Below are positions 7,601-15,676 of a DNA stretch of 37,442 nucleotides, in pieces. A model generated the notes under the pieces. The model saw nothing but the letters and a program-made list of their open reading frames with translations. It was not told where the DNA came from and ran no database searches. Both the position numbers and the translations under genes were made by a program. The stretch is from assembly GCA_030698395.1 (NCBI GenBank), contig JAUYKW010000007.1, positions 1 to 37,442 on the forward strand. The letters run 5' to 3'. The DNA is from a bacterium. Lineage in GTDB: Bacteria > Patescibacteriota > Patescibacteriia > UBA9570. Every line of letters starts with the position of its first letter. The stretch's first letter is position 1.

Positions 7601-9040
7601 ATGGCAGTTCCTAAAAAAACCCACCAAACTACTTCTGAAATATTTTCGAATTTATCGAATGAGGTTTTTGATCATAAAAATTCTGATGCATACATAAAAA
7701 AAGCATCACGAGGTTTGAGTGAGGAACTGATTAGAAAAATTTCTGCAGTAAAAAATGAACCAGCATGGATGTTGGAAATTAGGCTGAAAGGGTTGCAGGA
7801 ATTTATGAGTAAAGAATTGCCATCTTGGGGACCAGACTTGTCTGCCTTAGATTTTGATGAAATTATTTATTACGCTATGCCAGGTGAGATTACAGAAGAA
7901 AATACAAAGTCATGGGATACTGTATCACCAGAAATTAAAAGTACATTTGAGAAATTAGGAATTCCAGAAGCAGAACGTAAAATGTTAGCAGGCGTTGGAG
8001 CTCAATACGAATCATCAGTGGTGTATCACAAATTAAAGAAGAAATGGGAAGATCAAGGTGTTGTTTTTGAGGATATGGATGTAGCTGTTCAAAAATATCC
8101 AGATTTGGTTAAAGAATACTTCATGACCAAGTGTGTACCGATAAATGATCATAAATTTGCTGCTTTGCATGCTGCTGTTTGGAGTGGTGGTACTTTTTTA
8201 TATGTTCCTAAGGGTGTTAAAGTGGACGCTCCAATGCAGGCATATTTCCGAATGAATGCACAAAATATGGGGCAGTTCGAACATACTTTGATAATTATCG
8301 AGGCAGGGGCAGATGCTCATTATATAGAGGGCTGTTCTGCTCCCAAGTATAATTCAAATTCTCTTCATGCTGGTTGTGTTGAAGTCTTCGTAAACGAGAA
8401 TGCCCGATTTAGATATTCTAGTGTAGAAAATTGGAGTAAGGATACATATAATTTGAATACAAAAAGGGCATTGATTGGTGAGCGAGGCAGAATTGAATGG
8501 GTTGGTGGAAATATGGGTAGCCAAGTAACTATGTTGTATCCATGTAGTATTTTGCAGGGGCGCGGGGCACATGCAGAACATTTGGGTATTGCTTTTGCAG
8601 GTGATGGACAAGTTCAGGATACTGGCGCGAAAGTTATTCATATTGCTCCGGAAACAACATCTTCTGTGTTAATGAAAAGTATCAGTAAGAATGGTGGTAA
8701 ATCTATATATCGGGGACAATTAATAATTGGTGCTAAAGCAAAAAAAGCTGTATCACGAGTTATTTGTGATGCGCTAATTTTAGATGACAAATCTAGTTCA
8801 GATACAATTCCTGATATGAATATCCATAATAGTGATGTTACCGTTGGTCACGAAGCTTCTGTAGGAAAGATTGGTGAAGAAGAAATATTTTATTTAATGT
8901 CGAGAGGACTAACTGAAGCTGAAGCACATGCGATGGTTGTAAATGGCTTTATTGAGCCAATTGTAAAAACATTACCTCTAGAGTATGCCGTTGAAATGAA
9001 TAGATTAATTGAGCTAGAGATGGAAGGATCGGTAGGATAA
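7601..9040 (+). CDS. sufB: Fe-S cluster assembly scaffold SufB
   Basis: A 479-residue protein, the family's normal length, forming the beta-helix core of the SufBCD complex on which Fe-S clusters are built. Recognisable SufB blocks are VPKGVKVDAPMQAYFRMN, QFEHTLIIIEAGA, the HAEHLGIAFAG segment, and the C-terminal FYLMSRGLTEAEAHAMVV helix that contacts SufC. The gene lies between sufC and sufD with very short gaps. The start MAVPKK has no Shine-Dalgarno site (ATTATAGATTA precedes it), as is usual in this window. Confidence 0.97.
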   Translation: MAVPKKTHQTTSEIFSNLSNEVFDHKNSDAYIKKASRGLSEELIRKISAVKNEPAWMLEIRLKGLQEFMSKELPSWGPDLSALDFDEIIYYAMPGEITEENTKSWDTVSPEIKSTFEKLGIPEAERKMLAGVGAQYESSVVYHKLKKKWEDQGVVFEDMDVAVQKYPDLVKEYFMTKCVPINDHKFAALHAAVWSGGTFLYVPKGVKVDAPMQAYFRMNAQNMGQFEHTLIIIEAGADAHYIEGCSAPKYNSNSLHAGCVEVFVNENARFRYSSVENWSKDTYNLNTKRALIGERGRIEWVGGNMGSQVTMLYPCSILQGRGAHAEHLGIAFAGDGQVQDTGAKVIHIAPETTSSVLMKSISKNGGKSIYRGQLIIGAKAKKAVSRVICDALILDDKSSSDTIPDMNIHNSDVTVGHEASVGKIGEEEIFYLMSRGLTEAEAHAMVVNGFIEPIVKTLPLEYAVEMNRLIELEMEGSVG

Positions 9041-9045
9041 ATATT

Positions 9046-9825
9046 ATGAAAGAAATTAGAATTACAAAAAATCAAGACGAAGAAATCTTGCTAAACGATA
9101 CAGCTGATGAAATTAAGGTTGTTATTGAAAAAGGAGTTACTGCTAATATTATAGAAGCTGAATCGCATAAGCGAGTTGAAGTAGAAGTTATGGATGATGC
9201 AGTTGTTAATTATCATTTTGTATATAGTGGAACAGGTGATTTTTTCAAAGAAGCAACTTTGTTAGCTAATGCTCAAATTAATTGGCGTTCGGCAGTTATA
9301 GGTGGAAATAATAATCATGCTGTATCTACGTTACATCAAGGTGCTGGTTCTACTAGTACACATAATGGGATTTTTATTGGTAGAGAGAAAGACAAAATTG
9401 GATTAAATTATTGGAGCGAACACTCAGGCATGCATACTAATGGGAGTATTTTAGTACATGGCATTTTATTAGATTCTGCATATGCTGATTTTCTTGGCAA
9501 CATTAAAATTGCTGAGACTGGCATAGATACGGATGCATCATTAGTGGAGCGTACTTTATTACTAGGAGAAAAAGCTCGGAGTGATTCGGTTCCTCAATTA
9601 GAGATTAGTACAGATGATGTAAGGGCAGCACATAGTTCATCTGTAAGCAGGATAGATGATGAGCAACTATTTTATTTACAAAGTAGGGGAATTCCAAAAG
9701 ACCTAGGCAGACGTTTAATTATTGAGGGCTTCTTACAAGATGTAGTAAATTCCTTTATAATAGACAGGATGAAGAATGAAGTTGAAAAAATAATTGAAGA
9801 ACGCATTTCTTATGATGAATTATAA
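9046..9825 (+). CDS. sufD: SufD-like component of the SufBCD complex (short form)
   Basis: A 259-residue homolog of SufB/SufD. The C-terminal half has the beta-helix hallmarks (ASLVERTLLLGEKARSDSVP, AAHSSSVSRIDDEQLFYLQSRG) and ends in the helical SufC-contact region. It is much shorter than typical SufD (over 400 residues in E. coli); the N-terminal helical domain is essentially missing. Position between sufB and sufS, with a 5-base gap to sufB, supports the SufD role. The short form may be a lineage trait rather than damage, since the frame is intact and starts cleanly with MKEIRITKNQDE. Its 3' end overlaps the start of sufS. Confidence 0.88.
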   Translation: MKEIRITKNQDEEILLNDTADEIKVVIEKGVTANIIEAESHKRVEVEVMDDAVVNYHFVYSGTGDFFKEATLLANAQINWRSAVIGGNNNHAVSTLHQGAGSTSTHNGIFIGREKDKIGLNYWSEHSGMHTNGSILVHGILLDSAYADFLGNIKIAETGIDTDASLVERTLLLGEKARSDSVPQLEISTDDVRAAHSSSVSRIDDEQLFYLQSRGIPKDLGRRLIIEGFLQDVVNSFIIDRMKNEVEKIIEERISYDEL

Positions 9826-11014
9826 GCAGGATTTTCCATTGCTAGCCAAAAATCCAGTAGCTTATCTGGATAATGCTGCATCTACGCAAAAGCCCAAAGT
9901 TGTTATTGATGCGATTTCAAATTTTTATGAAACAAAGTATGCGAATGTTCATCGTGGGTTGTATCAGTTAAGTGAGCAAGCAACTCAGGCATATGAAGAT
10001 GCTAGAGAGGAAGTAAGAACTTTTATTGGCGCTGAAAAGCAAGAGGAGATTATTTTTACCAGTGGTACTACTGCTAGCATTAATTTAGTAGCAAATTCAT
10101 TGGGAGATCTGTTGTTAAAGGTAGGTGATGTTATTTTATTAAATCCAACGGATCATCATAGCAATATTATACCTTGGCAATTAGTAGCAAAACGAATTGG
10201 TGCTGAAATTCAGTGGTTTGATATCACTGCAGATGCAGAAATTGATTTAGAAACAGTTGGCGAGAAGATTACTCCAGAAGTTAAAATTATTGCAGTGGGG
10301 CATATTGCAAATGGATCAGGAATAATAAATCCAATAGCAGAAATAATTGAACATGCTCACAAGCATGACATTCCTGTGGTAGTAGATGCCGCTCAGAGTG
10401 TTCCGCATTTAGCTATAGATGTTCAGAAGTTAGATTGCGATTTTTTAGCTTTTTCTGGTCATAAATTATGTGGCCCAACTGGTAGTGGGGTGCTTTATGG
10501 CAAAGAAAAATGGTTAGAGCGCATGGAGCCTTGGCAAGGAGGAGGCGAAATGATGAGTGAGGTAAGCAGAACAGGGGCTACATGGGCAGAATTGCCAGCT
10601 AAGTTTGAAGCTGGTACGCCAAATATTGCCGGAGCGATTGGTTTGGCTGCAGCGATGAAATATCTAAATGGTATTGGCATGGATGTAATACATGATGCTA
10701 CAAATGAGATTTATAAATACCTAATGATTGAGTTACAGAATCTGGATTATATTACTGTTCTGGGTACATCTGATATGAGTAAGCGAAATAGCATAGCATC
10801 TTTTAAAATAGCAGGTGCACATCCACATGATATTGCTCAAATACTCGATGATAACCAGGTGGCAGTAAGAGCTGGCCATCACTGTGCTCAGCTTTTAATG
10901 GAATGTTGGAATGTAGTTGCTACTACAAGAGCGAGTGTTTACTTTTATAACGATAAAAATGATGTGGATTTATTAATTGCCGGATTACAAGAAGTAAATA
11001 AAATTTTCAAATAG
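9812..11014 (+). CDS. sufS: Cysteine desulfurase SufS
   Basis: A class V aminotransferase-fold, pyridoxal-phosphate enzyme that takes sulfur from cysteine as a persulfide. From the ATG at 9812 it has 400 residues. The PLP lysine is K218 in SGHKLCGPTG, cofactor aspartate D192 in VVVDAAQS, and the catalytic cysteine C358 in RAGHHCAQ, all as in SufS/CsdA. The frame is open back to a TTG at 9794, but the ATG at 9812 or 9815 fits the family N-terminus (NYKQDFPLL) better. The gene overlaps the end of sufD by 14 bases. The partner is probably the SufU-type protein next door, since no SufE is present. Confidence 0.96.
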   Translation: MMNYKQDFPLLAKNPVAYLDNAASTQKPKVVIDAISNFYETKYANVHRGLYQLSEQATQAYEDAREEVRTFIGAEKQEEIIFTSGTTASINLVANSLGDLLLKVGDVILLNPTDHHSNIIPWQLVAKRIGAEIQWFDITADAEIDLETVGEKITPEVKIIAVGHIANGSGIINPIAEIIEHAHKHDIPVVVDAAQSVPHLAIDVQKLDCDFLAFSGHKLCGPTGSGVLYGKEKWLERMEPWQGGGEMMSEVSRTGATWAELPAKFEAGTPNIAGAIGLAAAMKYLNGIGMDVIHDATNEIYKYLMIELQNLDYITVLGTSDMSKRNSIASFKIAGAHPHDIAQILDDNQVAVRAGHHCAQLLMECWNVVATTRASVYFYNDKNDVDLLIAGLQEVNKIFK

Positions 11015-11015
11015 A

Positions 11016-11381
11016 ATGAGCTTATATCACGAAGAAATTCTTGAACATTTTAAAGATCCCCAAAATTTTGGTTTGCTTAAAGATGCAACACTTACTAAAA
11101 CCGCTACTAATCCTACATGTGGAGATAATTTTACGTTCACATTGCGGTTAGACAATGATAATAAAGTAGAGGCTGTGGGTTTTGAGGGAGAAGGTTGTGC
11201 TATTAGCACGGCATCAGCATCTTTGTTAACTGAAGAGTTAAAAGGGAAGACAGTTGAGGAAATTCAAAATTTAGATAAAGACTTCATAATGAAAATGTTA
11301 GGTCTTGAATTATCGCCCACACGTCTTAAGTGTGCATTATTGCCCTTAGAAGCATTAACTAAGCAAGAGCCAAGTAATTAA
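11016..11381 (+). CDS. sufU: SufU-type sulfur acceptor/scaffold protein
   Basis: A 121-residue IscU/SufU-fold protein. Zinc/cluster ligands C35, D37 (in TCGD), C61 (GEGCAIS) and C106 (RLKCALLPLEAL). K105 before the last cysteine is the SufU form (IscU has His there). However, the interval between C61 and C106 is 44 residues, near IscU spacing, so the insertion typical of Firmicute SufU is mostly missing. It lies one base after sufS and ends the operon. In SUF systems without SufE, SufU accepts persulfide from SufS by zinc-ligand exchange; that role is inferred from context. Confidence 0.9.
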   Translation: MSLYHEEILEHFKDPQNFGLLKDATLTKTATNPTCGDNFTFTLRLDNDNKVEAVGFEGEGCAISTASASLLTEELKGKTVEEIQNLDKDFIMKMLGLELSPTRLKCALLPLEALTKQEPSN

Positions 11382-11400
11382 TCTATTGGCATCTTCATGT

Positions 11401-11406
11401 TATACT
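11401..11406 (+). promoter_or_regulatory. Possible -10 box for a leaderless transcript of the 11413 gene
   Basis: TATACT ends six bases before the ATG at 11413. A weak -35 (TTAATC, 11378-11383) lies 17 bases upstream. Used as a promoter it would start transcription at the start codon. The same TATACT at a similar distance occurs at 35773 with a perfect -35, which lends some support. Confidence 0.4.
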
Positions 11407-11412
11407 GAGCCT

Positions 11413-14247
11413 ATGAATTGGAAGTTTGCACCAATATTATTATTCGGCTTGTTATTGGTTTTTCCTGTAACAGCAGCTACCATTAATATTTCTGGTGATG
11501 GTTGCTTTGTTCGTGAGCAAGATGAAGTAAATTCTGAATACACTATTAGAATGCAGGCAACTACTTGCATATTGACTCTTAATAATACAGAAGTCACATC
11601 TAAACAAGTTACTGTTCTGATTGAAAATATCGATCCAGATTTTGTAACTGTGAATAAATATGATACAGATGATGGTCTAGTGAAAACAGATAATACGTTA
11701 CAATTTATTTACACTTTATCTACGGGAACTGAGGAGATTGAGATTACTCCTTGGCACGAATATGATGAGGAATATTACTTTGTCGCTATGTCTGATAATC
11801 AGGCCTTAGGCACAATCGATGTTAATCCGGTGTTTGAACAAATTTTGCGTCAGGTTAATGTTGTGAATCCAGTATTTTTTACCAATTCTGGTGATTTAGT
11901 TCATGGAAGTAGTACGGAATCTACTATGAGAGAAATGTACGATGCAGTATTTTTTGCATTAGAAGCAGTAGATTCACCAATGTATCCGATTGCTGGAAAT
12001 CATGATTTTGGACCCGGCCTTGATGTATTTGCAGATTATTTTGGTGTAGATGATTATAGCTTTGATTTTGCAAATACTCATTTTGCTGGTTTATCAACTT
12101 CTGGCTCCACTGCAAAGGGTGAAGTTACAGCAGATCAATTAGCTTGGTTGGAAACGGATCTTAGTGTTACAAGCAAAACACATTCAATTGCTTTTTTTCA
12201 TCATCCAATTGCAGTTCCAACTTGGGCAAATGTCAGTTCATTTTACTTAACTGAAGATGAGCGATTGCAATTAGCAGAAACTGTAGATAATGCTGGTGTA
12301 CATACAAGTATAGTTGGTCATGCACATGGATATGATTATCGCTTATTGTCAGCCTCTGATGCTTCTACAATTACTAATGGTTTCTACCAATTAATTACAG
12401 GTGGCGCTGGAGGTAGCTTGGCTCAACCCGATGGTGCTTATCATTTTATATTGATGCACGTAACAGCAGATGATGTGGTTCCGCTAGTTATAGATAAAAA
12501 TGATTTTGATACCATTGTTGAATACGATAATAATGATGGAACTAGTGAGATTGCTACAGCTGAAGTAACTAACGATGCCAGCGAAGATTTGCCATACCTG
12601 CGTTTGAAATTTAAATTAAATAGTGATTATGACTCATACGTACTTTATGATGAGGATGGAGTTTTTTATGATGATTTTTATTTTCATACATTTGATGATT
12701 ATACTGCTCTATACTTTGAAACTAATGCTCTAGCTAATTCTAATCATACTTATACTGTTGCGCCAGCAACTAATGTTCATGAAGATAGGATCAATACTGT
12801 GAGTTCGTCTGGGCAGGTATCTTATGATATTTATCCAGAAACCAGTAATACAGCAGTAGTGGGATTTGTAGCAGATCCTAAAAAAAGAACTACGCAGGTT
12901 ACCAATATTGATTGGGGATCTGCCGGCGAAAATTATTCACGTTCTTGGACTGAGACGCCAGAGTTAAAGAAGATTAGTACAACATATACAGTTGGTGATT
13001 TACCAAGTCGTCGTCTGTTTGAGATTAATGTTAATGGAAAGTATTTCACCAGAGCTGGAACTAATAGTACGGGAAGTTTGAACTTTGTATATACACCGAA
13101 CGTTGTAAGTAGAGATATTAGCATGACTATGCTTGATAATAAACTTGCGGAAGATGTTGTAATTGCACCATATAATTCAGGCTCGCCACATGTTCGAATA
13201 TTTGATCCGGCTGGTAAGACTTTAACTAGTTGGATGGGCATAAGTAAAAACAATAACGGTGCTCATAATATAATTCAGGCAAATATAAAGGGTAACGATG
13301 AAAGGGAAGTAGTACTTAGTTCTGGATTAGACAGCGGTGGATCAATGGAGGTGTATTATCGAGACGGTGATCATATAGCCAGCAAGAAACCTTATGGTTC
13401 TACTTATAATGCTGGAGTACTTGTAAAGTCAGGTGATTTAAATGGTAACGGATATGATGAGCTAGTTACTGTGCCTGAGCAGGGTAATGCCCTGTTAAAG
13501 ATTTATCGTTATAATAAAAAGAAAGGTAATTTGCGTAAGATAGCAGCAAAAAAAGTATTTGGTGATAATTTTTTAGGTGATGTTAGTATAGAAATATCAG
13601 ATTTAGACGCAGATGGTAAAGCTGAAATTTTAGTAACGGATTCTACCGCTAATACACCACTTCTAAAAGTATATAAACTAAGGAAAGGTAAAATCAGGTT
13701 AGTTGCTAGGACAAACATACCCACAGAGTATGGAGATGCTGTAATAGCTGCTGGTGATTTTAAAGCAAATGGAAATAAATTAATTGCTCTTTTTTTGCAA
13801 GCTACAAATGATAAGCCAGATAGATTGCAAATATATAAATTAACAGACAAAAACACATTACATCTAGTAACAAAGAGACAATTAGAGACGGGATTGACTG
13901 GAAATGTTAAAATGATTGCAGGTGATGTAGATAAGAGTGGACGGGATGCACTAATTATGACAGCTGATAATGCAACATACTTTCAAGGTTATCGTGTTAC
14001 TAAGAAAAATAAAGCAAATCGCTTATTTAATAAATATCCCTTTGGGGAATCTTATAGTGGAGGAATTAATATTGGGCTAGTTGATAGTCAAAGTGATTGG
14101 GATGCGGAAATCGTGACAACTCAGTTAGCAGAACCCACCAGAATAAAGGTATGGAACTACCATAAAAAAACGAGTGAATTACGAGAATTAAGTAGTTGGC
14201 TAGCCTATGATAATATTTTTTCCGGAGGAGCAAATTTAGCAAATTAA
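11413..14247 (+). CDS. Secreted metallophosphoesterase with C-terminal FG-GAP/VCBS-type repeats
   Basis: 944 residues from the ATG at 11413, chosen because a signal peptide (MNWKFAPILLFGLLLVFPVTAA) follows directly; an in-frame TTG at 11386 would only put extra polar residues before it. Calcineurin-like phosphoesterase motifs follow: SGD161, GNHD 195-198, FFHHP 262-265 and GHAH 302-305. The first motif, normally D-x-H, reads D128-N-Q130, so one metal ligand is changed. The middle is beta-rich. The last 300 residues hold about six repeats such as GDLNGNGYDELVT and SDLDADGKAEILVT, the FG-GAP/VCBS calcium-binding propeller pattern. It is probably exported and surface-exposed, hydrolysing an unknown phosphoester. 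The following small gene is 9 bases away. Confidence 0.85.
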   Translation: MNWKFAPILLFGLLLVFPVTAATINISGDGCFVREQDEVNSEYTIRMQATTCILTLNNTEVTSKQVTVLIENIDPDFVTVNKYDTDDGLVKTDNTLQFIYTLSTGTEEIEITPWHEYDEEYYFVAMSDNQALGTIDVNPVFEQILRQVNVVNPVFFTNSGDLVHGSSTESTMREMYDAVFFALEAVDSPMYPIAGNHDFGPGLDVFADYFGVDDYSFDFANTHFAGLSTSGSTAKGEVTADQLAWLETDLSVTSKTHSIAFFHHPIAVPTWANVSSFYLTEDERLQLAETVDNAGVHTSIVGHAHGYDYRLLSASDASTITNGFYQLITGGAGGSLAQPDGAYHFILMHVTADDVVPLVIDKNDFDTIVEYDNNDGTSEIATAEVTNDASEDLPYLRLKFKLNSDYDSYVLYDEDGVFYDDFYFHTFDDYTALYFETNALANSNHTYTVAPATNVHEDRINTVSSSGQVSYDIYPETSNTAVVGFVADPKKRTTQVTNIDWGSAGENYSRSWTETPELKKISTTYTVGDLPSRRLFEINVNGKYFTRAGTNSTGSLNFVYTPNVVSRDISMTMLDNKLAEDVVIAPYNSGSPHVRIFDPAGKTLTSWMGISKNNNGAHNIIQANIKGNDEREVVLSSGLDSGGSMEVYYRDGDHIASKKPYGSTYNAGVLVKSGDLNGNGYDELVTVPEQGNALLKIYRYNKKKGNLRKIAAKKVFGDNFLGDVSIEISDLDADGKAEILVTDSTANTPLLKVYKLRKGKIRLVARTNIPTEYGDAVIAAGDFKANGNKLIALFLQATNDKPDRLQIYKLTDKNTLHLVTKRQLETGLTGNVKMIAGDVDKSGRDALIMTADNATYFQGYRVTKKNKANRLFNKYPFGESYSGGINIGLVDSQSDWDAEIVTTQLAEPTRIKVWNYHKKTSELRELSSWLAYDNIFSGGANLAN

Positions 14248-14256
14248 AAAACATAT

Positions 14257-14691
14257 ATGTCAGAAAAAAAAGATCAACCAAATAATAAACAGCTCTGGAC
14301 AATAATGTTAGCAGTTTTGGGTATTGCTTTATTCATTTTCATTATGTATCTAGTAGCAAATATAGACACTACAGAGAGTGAAGAGATGATCGAGGATAAA
14401 GTTGAGGAAGTGGAACGTAAGCCTGTAACATCAGAACTTGTGATAATTCATAAGAATAGTACTGCTAAAGTTTCCTTATTTGATTTGCAAATAGAATTAG
14501 TACAACATGATGTAGCTGTGAACGATTCAATCAATTCTAAACTAAAAATTTCAACATTATCATCGGCTGAGCTGATTGATGAGCTGAGTTTTACATCTTT
14601 AGATGAAGGCCAAGATATTCCAGGATACAATATACAAATAGTTAGCACTACAGAGTTGGCAGCTCAAGTGTTGATTTCAAAGATAGATTAA
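14257..14691 (+). CDS. Small membrane-anchored protein of unknown function
   Basis: 144 residues. A short polar N-terminus (MSEKKDQPNNKQ) is followed by one hydrophobic segment at about 14-34, then an acidic Glu-rich linker and a small alpha/beta-like domain with regular hydrophobic spacing. The topology is probably N-in with the domain outside. No family was recognised. It starts nine bases after the phosphoesterase gene and is likely co-transcribed with it. The 187-base stretch after it (14692-14878) shows no gene, no clear terminator and only weak promoter-like matches. Confidence 0.7.
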   Translation: MSEKKDQPNNKQLWTIMLAVLGIALFIFIMYLVANIDTTESEEMIEDKVEEVERKPVTSELVIIHKNSTAKVSLFDLQIELVQHDVAVNDSINSKLKISTLSSAELIDELSFTSLDEGQDIPGYNIQIVSTTELAAQVLISKID

Positions 14692-14878
14692 GTTGTTAGT
14701 TGAATAAGGCAGCGAGTTTTGTGTTGTAATTACAGGACTAATGTGAATTGTAAATCTATAGTCTGTTGGTAGTTTTGGGAATAGTTTGTCTACTTGCGTC
14801 TAATAATAGGAGTGCTAACATTAGGGTACCAAGAAAGTTAATTTTATTCATATGTTTGATAATTTAGTAAATTAACTT

Positions 14879-15676
14879 ATGATTCCAGGTAATTTTTTAC
14901 AACTAGTATTTCCAAATTTGGAATCAGCTACTCATTGTTCCATAAATAGAATGGCTTATTTGTTGTTAGAAAAGAATTTTCCTAATATTAACTTACCGCA
15001 TTGGAAGAAAATAAATTATTTCGAAGGTCTTAGAGGAGTTGATGGACTATGGTTGAGGAGTAAACATATAACGTCGCGCTCAACTTTTAATCCAAACAAT
15101 TCTCAAGGTTCCGGAATAAAAGAAGTGGGATTTCAGTATGGTCAACTAGTTAAGGCATTGAAGAATGGAAAAAGTGAAGAAATTGCTAGGAGGTCTGCAT
15201 TTGTAGCGCATGTGATTACAGATGTTTGCACGCCTCCTCATCAGCATGGCAAGAAGATCCCAATTAATTTTCAGCGGTGGTTTTTATGGAAAGCAAAAAA
15301 TGATTGGCAAGATGATGCAAGTAATCATGCAATGTTCGAAGTGTCCTCTGCTTTTCGAATATTGTTTAAAAATGCGAAGTTAAAGTTAAACAAAAAAGTA
15401 GAATTTTCTAATCTGAGAGCTGGCAGAGAGAAAAAAATTAAACTCTTTCAAAAAAAGTTAATCAATCAAGTTGTTCGAATTGAAAAGCTAGGTTTATATC
15501 ATGAGTATAAAAAGAAAGGTTGGACAAGAAATATAGAAGAATCAATGACCAAGAAGCTTTTACCAGAAGTTGCTGTTTTGGTAGCGTCTGCCTGGTATAT
15601 GGCAATGGCAGAAAGTAAGCAGTTAGCTAGAACGAATTTGTCCGTTACTAGAAATAAGCCACTTATAGGTAGTTAG
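14879..15676 (+). CDS. Zinc-dependent phospholipase C-like protein
   Basis: A 265-residue protein without a signal peptide. Its histidine/aspartate spacing follows the zinc phospholipase C/P1-nuclease fold: H19, D55, H63, then H111-x3-D115-x5-H121 in AHVITDVCTPPHQH, and H150-x3-E154. This mirrors the Bacillus cereus enzyme's ligands (H11, D55, H69, H118, D122, H128, H142, E146) in order and nearly in spacing. The family is normally secreted and starts at a zinc-binding tryptophan; here the start is MIPGNF with no leader, so location and activity are open. The 3' end overlaps the 3' end of proA on the other strand by 54 bases. Confidence 0.7.
   Translation: MIPGNFLQLVFPNLESATHCSINRMAYLLLEKNFPNINLPHWKKINYFEGLRGVDGLWLRSKHITSRSTFNPNNSQGSGIKEVGFQYGQLVKALKNGKSEEIARRSAFVAHVITDVCTPPHQHGKKIPINFQRWFLWKAKNDWQDDASNHAMFEVSSAFRILFKNAKLKLNKKVEFSNLRAGREKKIKLFQKKLINQVVRIEKLGLYHEYKKKGWTRNIEESMTKKLLPEVAVLVASAWYMAMAESKQLARTNLSVTRNKPLIGS

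Noticed and set aside
9794-9811. TTG start for sufS
   Set aside because: It would add six residues not typical of the family and deepen the overlap with sufD; ATGs at 9812 and 9815 fit better.
14692-14878. Promoter or small gene between the 14257 and 14879 genes
   Set aside because: Only weak -10/-35 combinations (such as TTGCGT-16-TAACAT) and no credible short frame with a start signal were found.
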